From Clostridioides sp. ES-S-0010-02 (GTDB lineage: Bacteria; Bacillota; Clostridia; Peptostreptococcales; Peptostreptococcaceae), in the NCBI GenBank assembly GCA_020641055.1, contig CP067345.1:2659317-2723316 (forward strand): DNA of 64,000 nt. Direction: 5' to 3'. How positions within the stretch are numbered: the first letter of the stretch is position 1; each line of letters starts with the position of its first letter. The notes under the pieces are model-generated. The model saw nothing but the letters and a program-made list of their open reading frames with translations, was not told the origin of the DNA and did no database searches. The translations under genes and the position numbers were made by a program. Positions 63,778 through 64,000 of the stretch are shown one piece after another.

Positions 63778-64000
63778 TTACTTTAACATTTCATTTCTTA
63801 TCTTTCTAAAATACAATCTTGAATTTAATTCATAACCTACAACAATAACCCAACTACTAAAATATATCCATGTCATAAGTACAATTATTTCAGCTATGCT
63901 TCCATAGATTACTTCATAGTTAGCATAATAGTTTGTATAATAAGAATAGAAAAATGATACTACAAACCAAGCAAACGTAGCAAAAATAGCACCTGGAGCA
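63778..64000 (-). CDS. YihY/BrkB-family membrane protein, N-terminus cut by window edge
   Basis: The last 74 residues of a minus-strand protein that starts beyond the window. PGAIFATFAWFVVSFFYSYY, NYEVIYGSIAEIIVLMTWIY and GYELNSRL are the typical C-terminal helices of the YihY/UPF0761 family (once misnamed RNase BN). Integral membrane protein, function unknown. Confidence 0.88.
   Translation of the reverse strand, partial: APGAIFATFAWFVVSFFYSYYTNYYANYEVIYGSIAEIIVLMTWIYFSSWVIVVGYELNSRLYFRKIRNEMLK

Noticed and set aside
1-64000. tRNA, rRNA, CRISPR, prophage, insertion sequences
   Set aside because: No signature sequences, repeat-spacer arrays, integrase or transposase genes were seen anywhere in the window.

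Overview
The window is low-GC Firmicute DNA with clostridial gene content, and several loci point specifically to Clostridioides difficile. These are a four-domain flavodiiron protein of the FdpF type, a Cys-rich Asp-Arg-repeat exosporium protein of the CdeM type, next to hom behind tandem T-boxes and then an orphan sporulation-type histidine kinase matching PtpC/CD1579, and a GGDEF-EAL protein behind an invertible promoter. The species call is inference from remembered gene order and families; no database was searched. There are no rRNA, tRNA, CRISPR, prophage or insertion sequence signals. Most genes lie on the minus strand.

Layout. 1-250: cut end of a TVP38/DedA membrane protein. 467-8720: fdpF with a sigma-B-like promoter, a PepSY lipoprotein, an MscS channel, an MFS transporter, and a YtrA-type GntR/ABC operon with its operator. 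9107-10627: a small DUF6194-like gene and a divergent WYL regulator sharing a palindrome. 10820-13055: a c-di-GMP phosphodiesterase whose promoter lies between perfect 24-bp inverted repeats 215 bp apart, a DNA inversion switch that reads as ON here. 13056-17385: a NatA/NatB-CPBP exporter and an amidohydrolase. 17703-22988: a second GntR/ABC operon with two paralogous permease plus exported-protein pairs. 23342-25509: plus-strand GyrI-like gene and a drug-type ABC exporter.

25707-32960: a mannose-family PTS with a SIS-domain sugar-phosphate enzyme, controlled by a LevR-type activator from a -24/-12 promoter, plus an orphan EIIB. 33097-35550: thiD-thiM-thiE under a TPP riboswitch. 35649-40447: GIY-YIG protein, a cytoplasmic lethal-factor-like metalloprotease, SEC-C methionine aminopeptidase, ferredoxin, and cysK-cysE behind a double operator. 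40685-45329: kdpC, kdpB, kdpA, kdpF and an extra small membrane ORF, without kdpDE. 45547-53250: a YitT protein and a sugar ABC operon with ROK regulator, BadF-type kinase and a glycosidase-like protein.

53460-59527: hisD with a short attenuator-like leader, cdeM, hom with two tandem threonine-type T-boxes, and the kinase. 59655-63648: dhaL, dhaK, an LsrF-like aldolase, a VOC-like protein and a SorC regulator, a small catabolic unit with a cre-like site upstream. 63778-64000: cut end of a YihY/BrkB membrane protein.

The strongest regulatory observations are the inversion switch, the uncharacterised hisD leader, the tandem T-boxes and the paired operators at cysK and the GntR loci. I found no wholly new multi-gene system. 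The least explained items are the lethal-factor-like protease, the duplicated permease/exported-protein operon, the small ORF before kdpF and the 31-bp palindrome near the switch.
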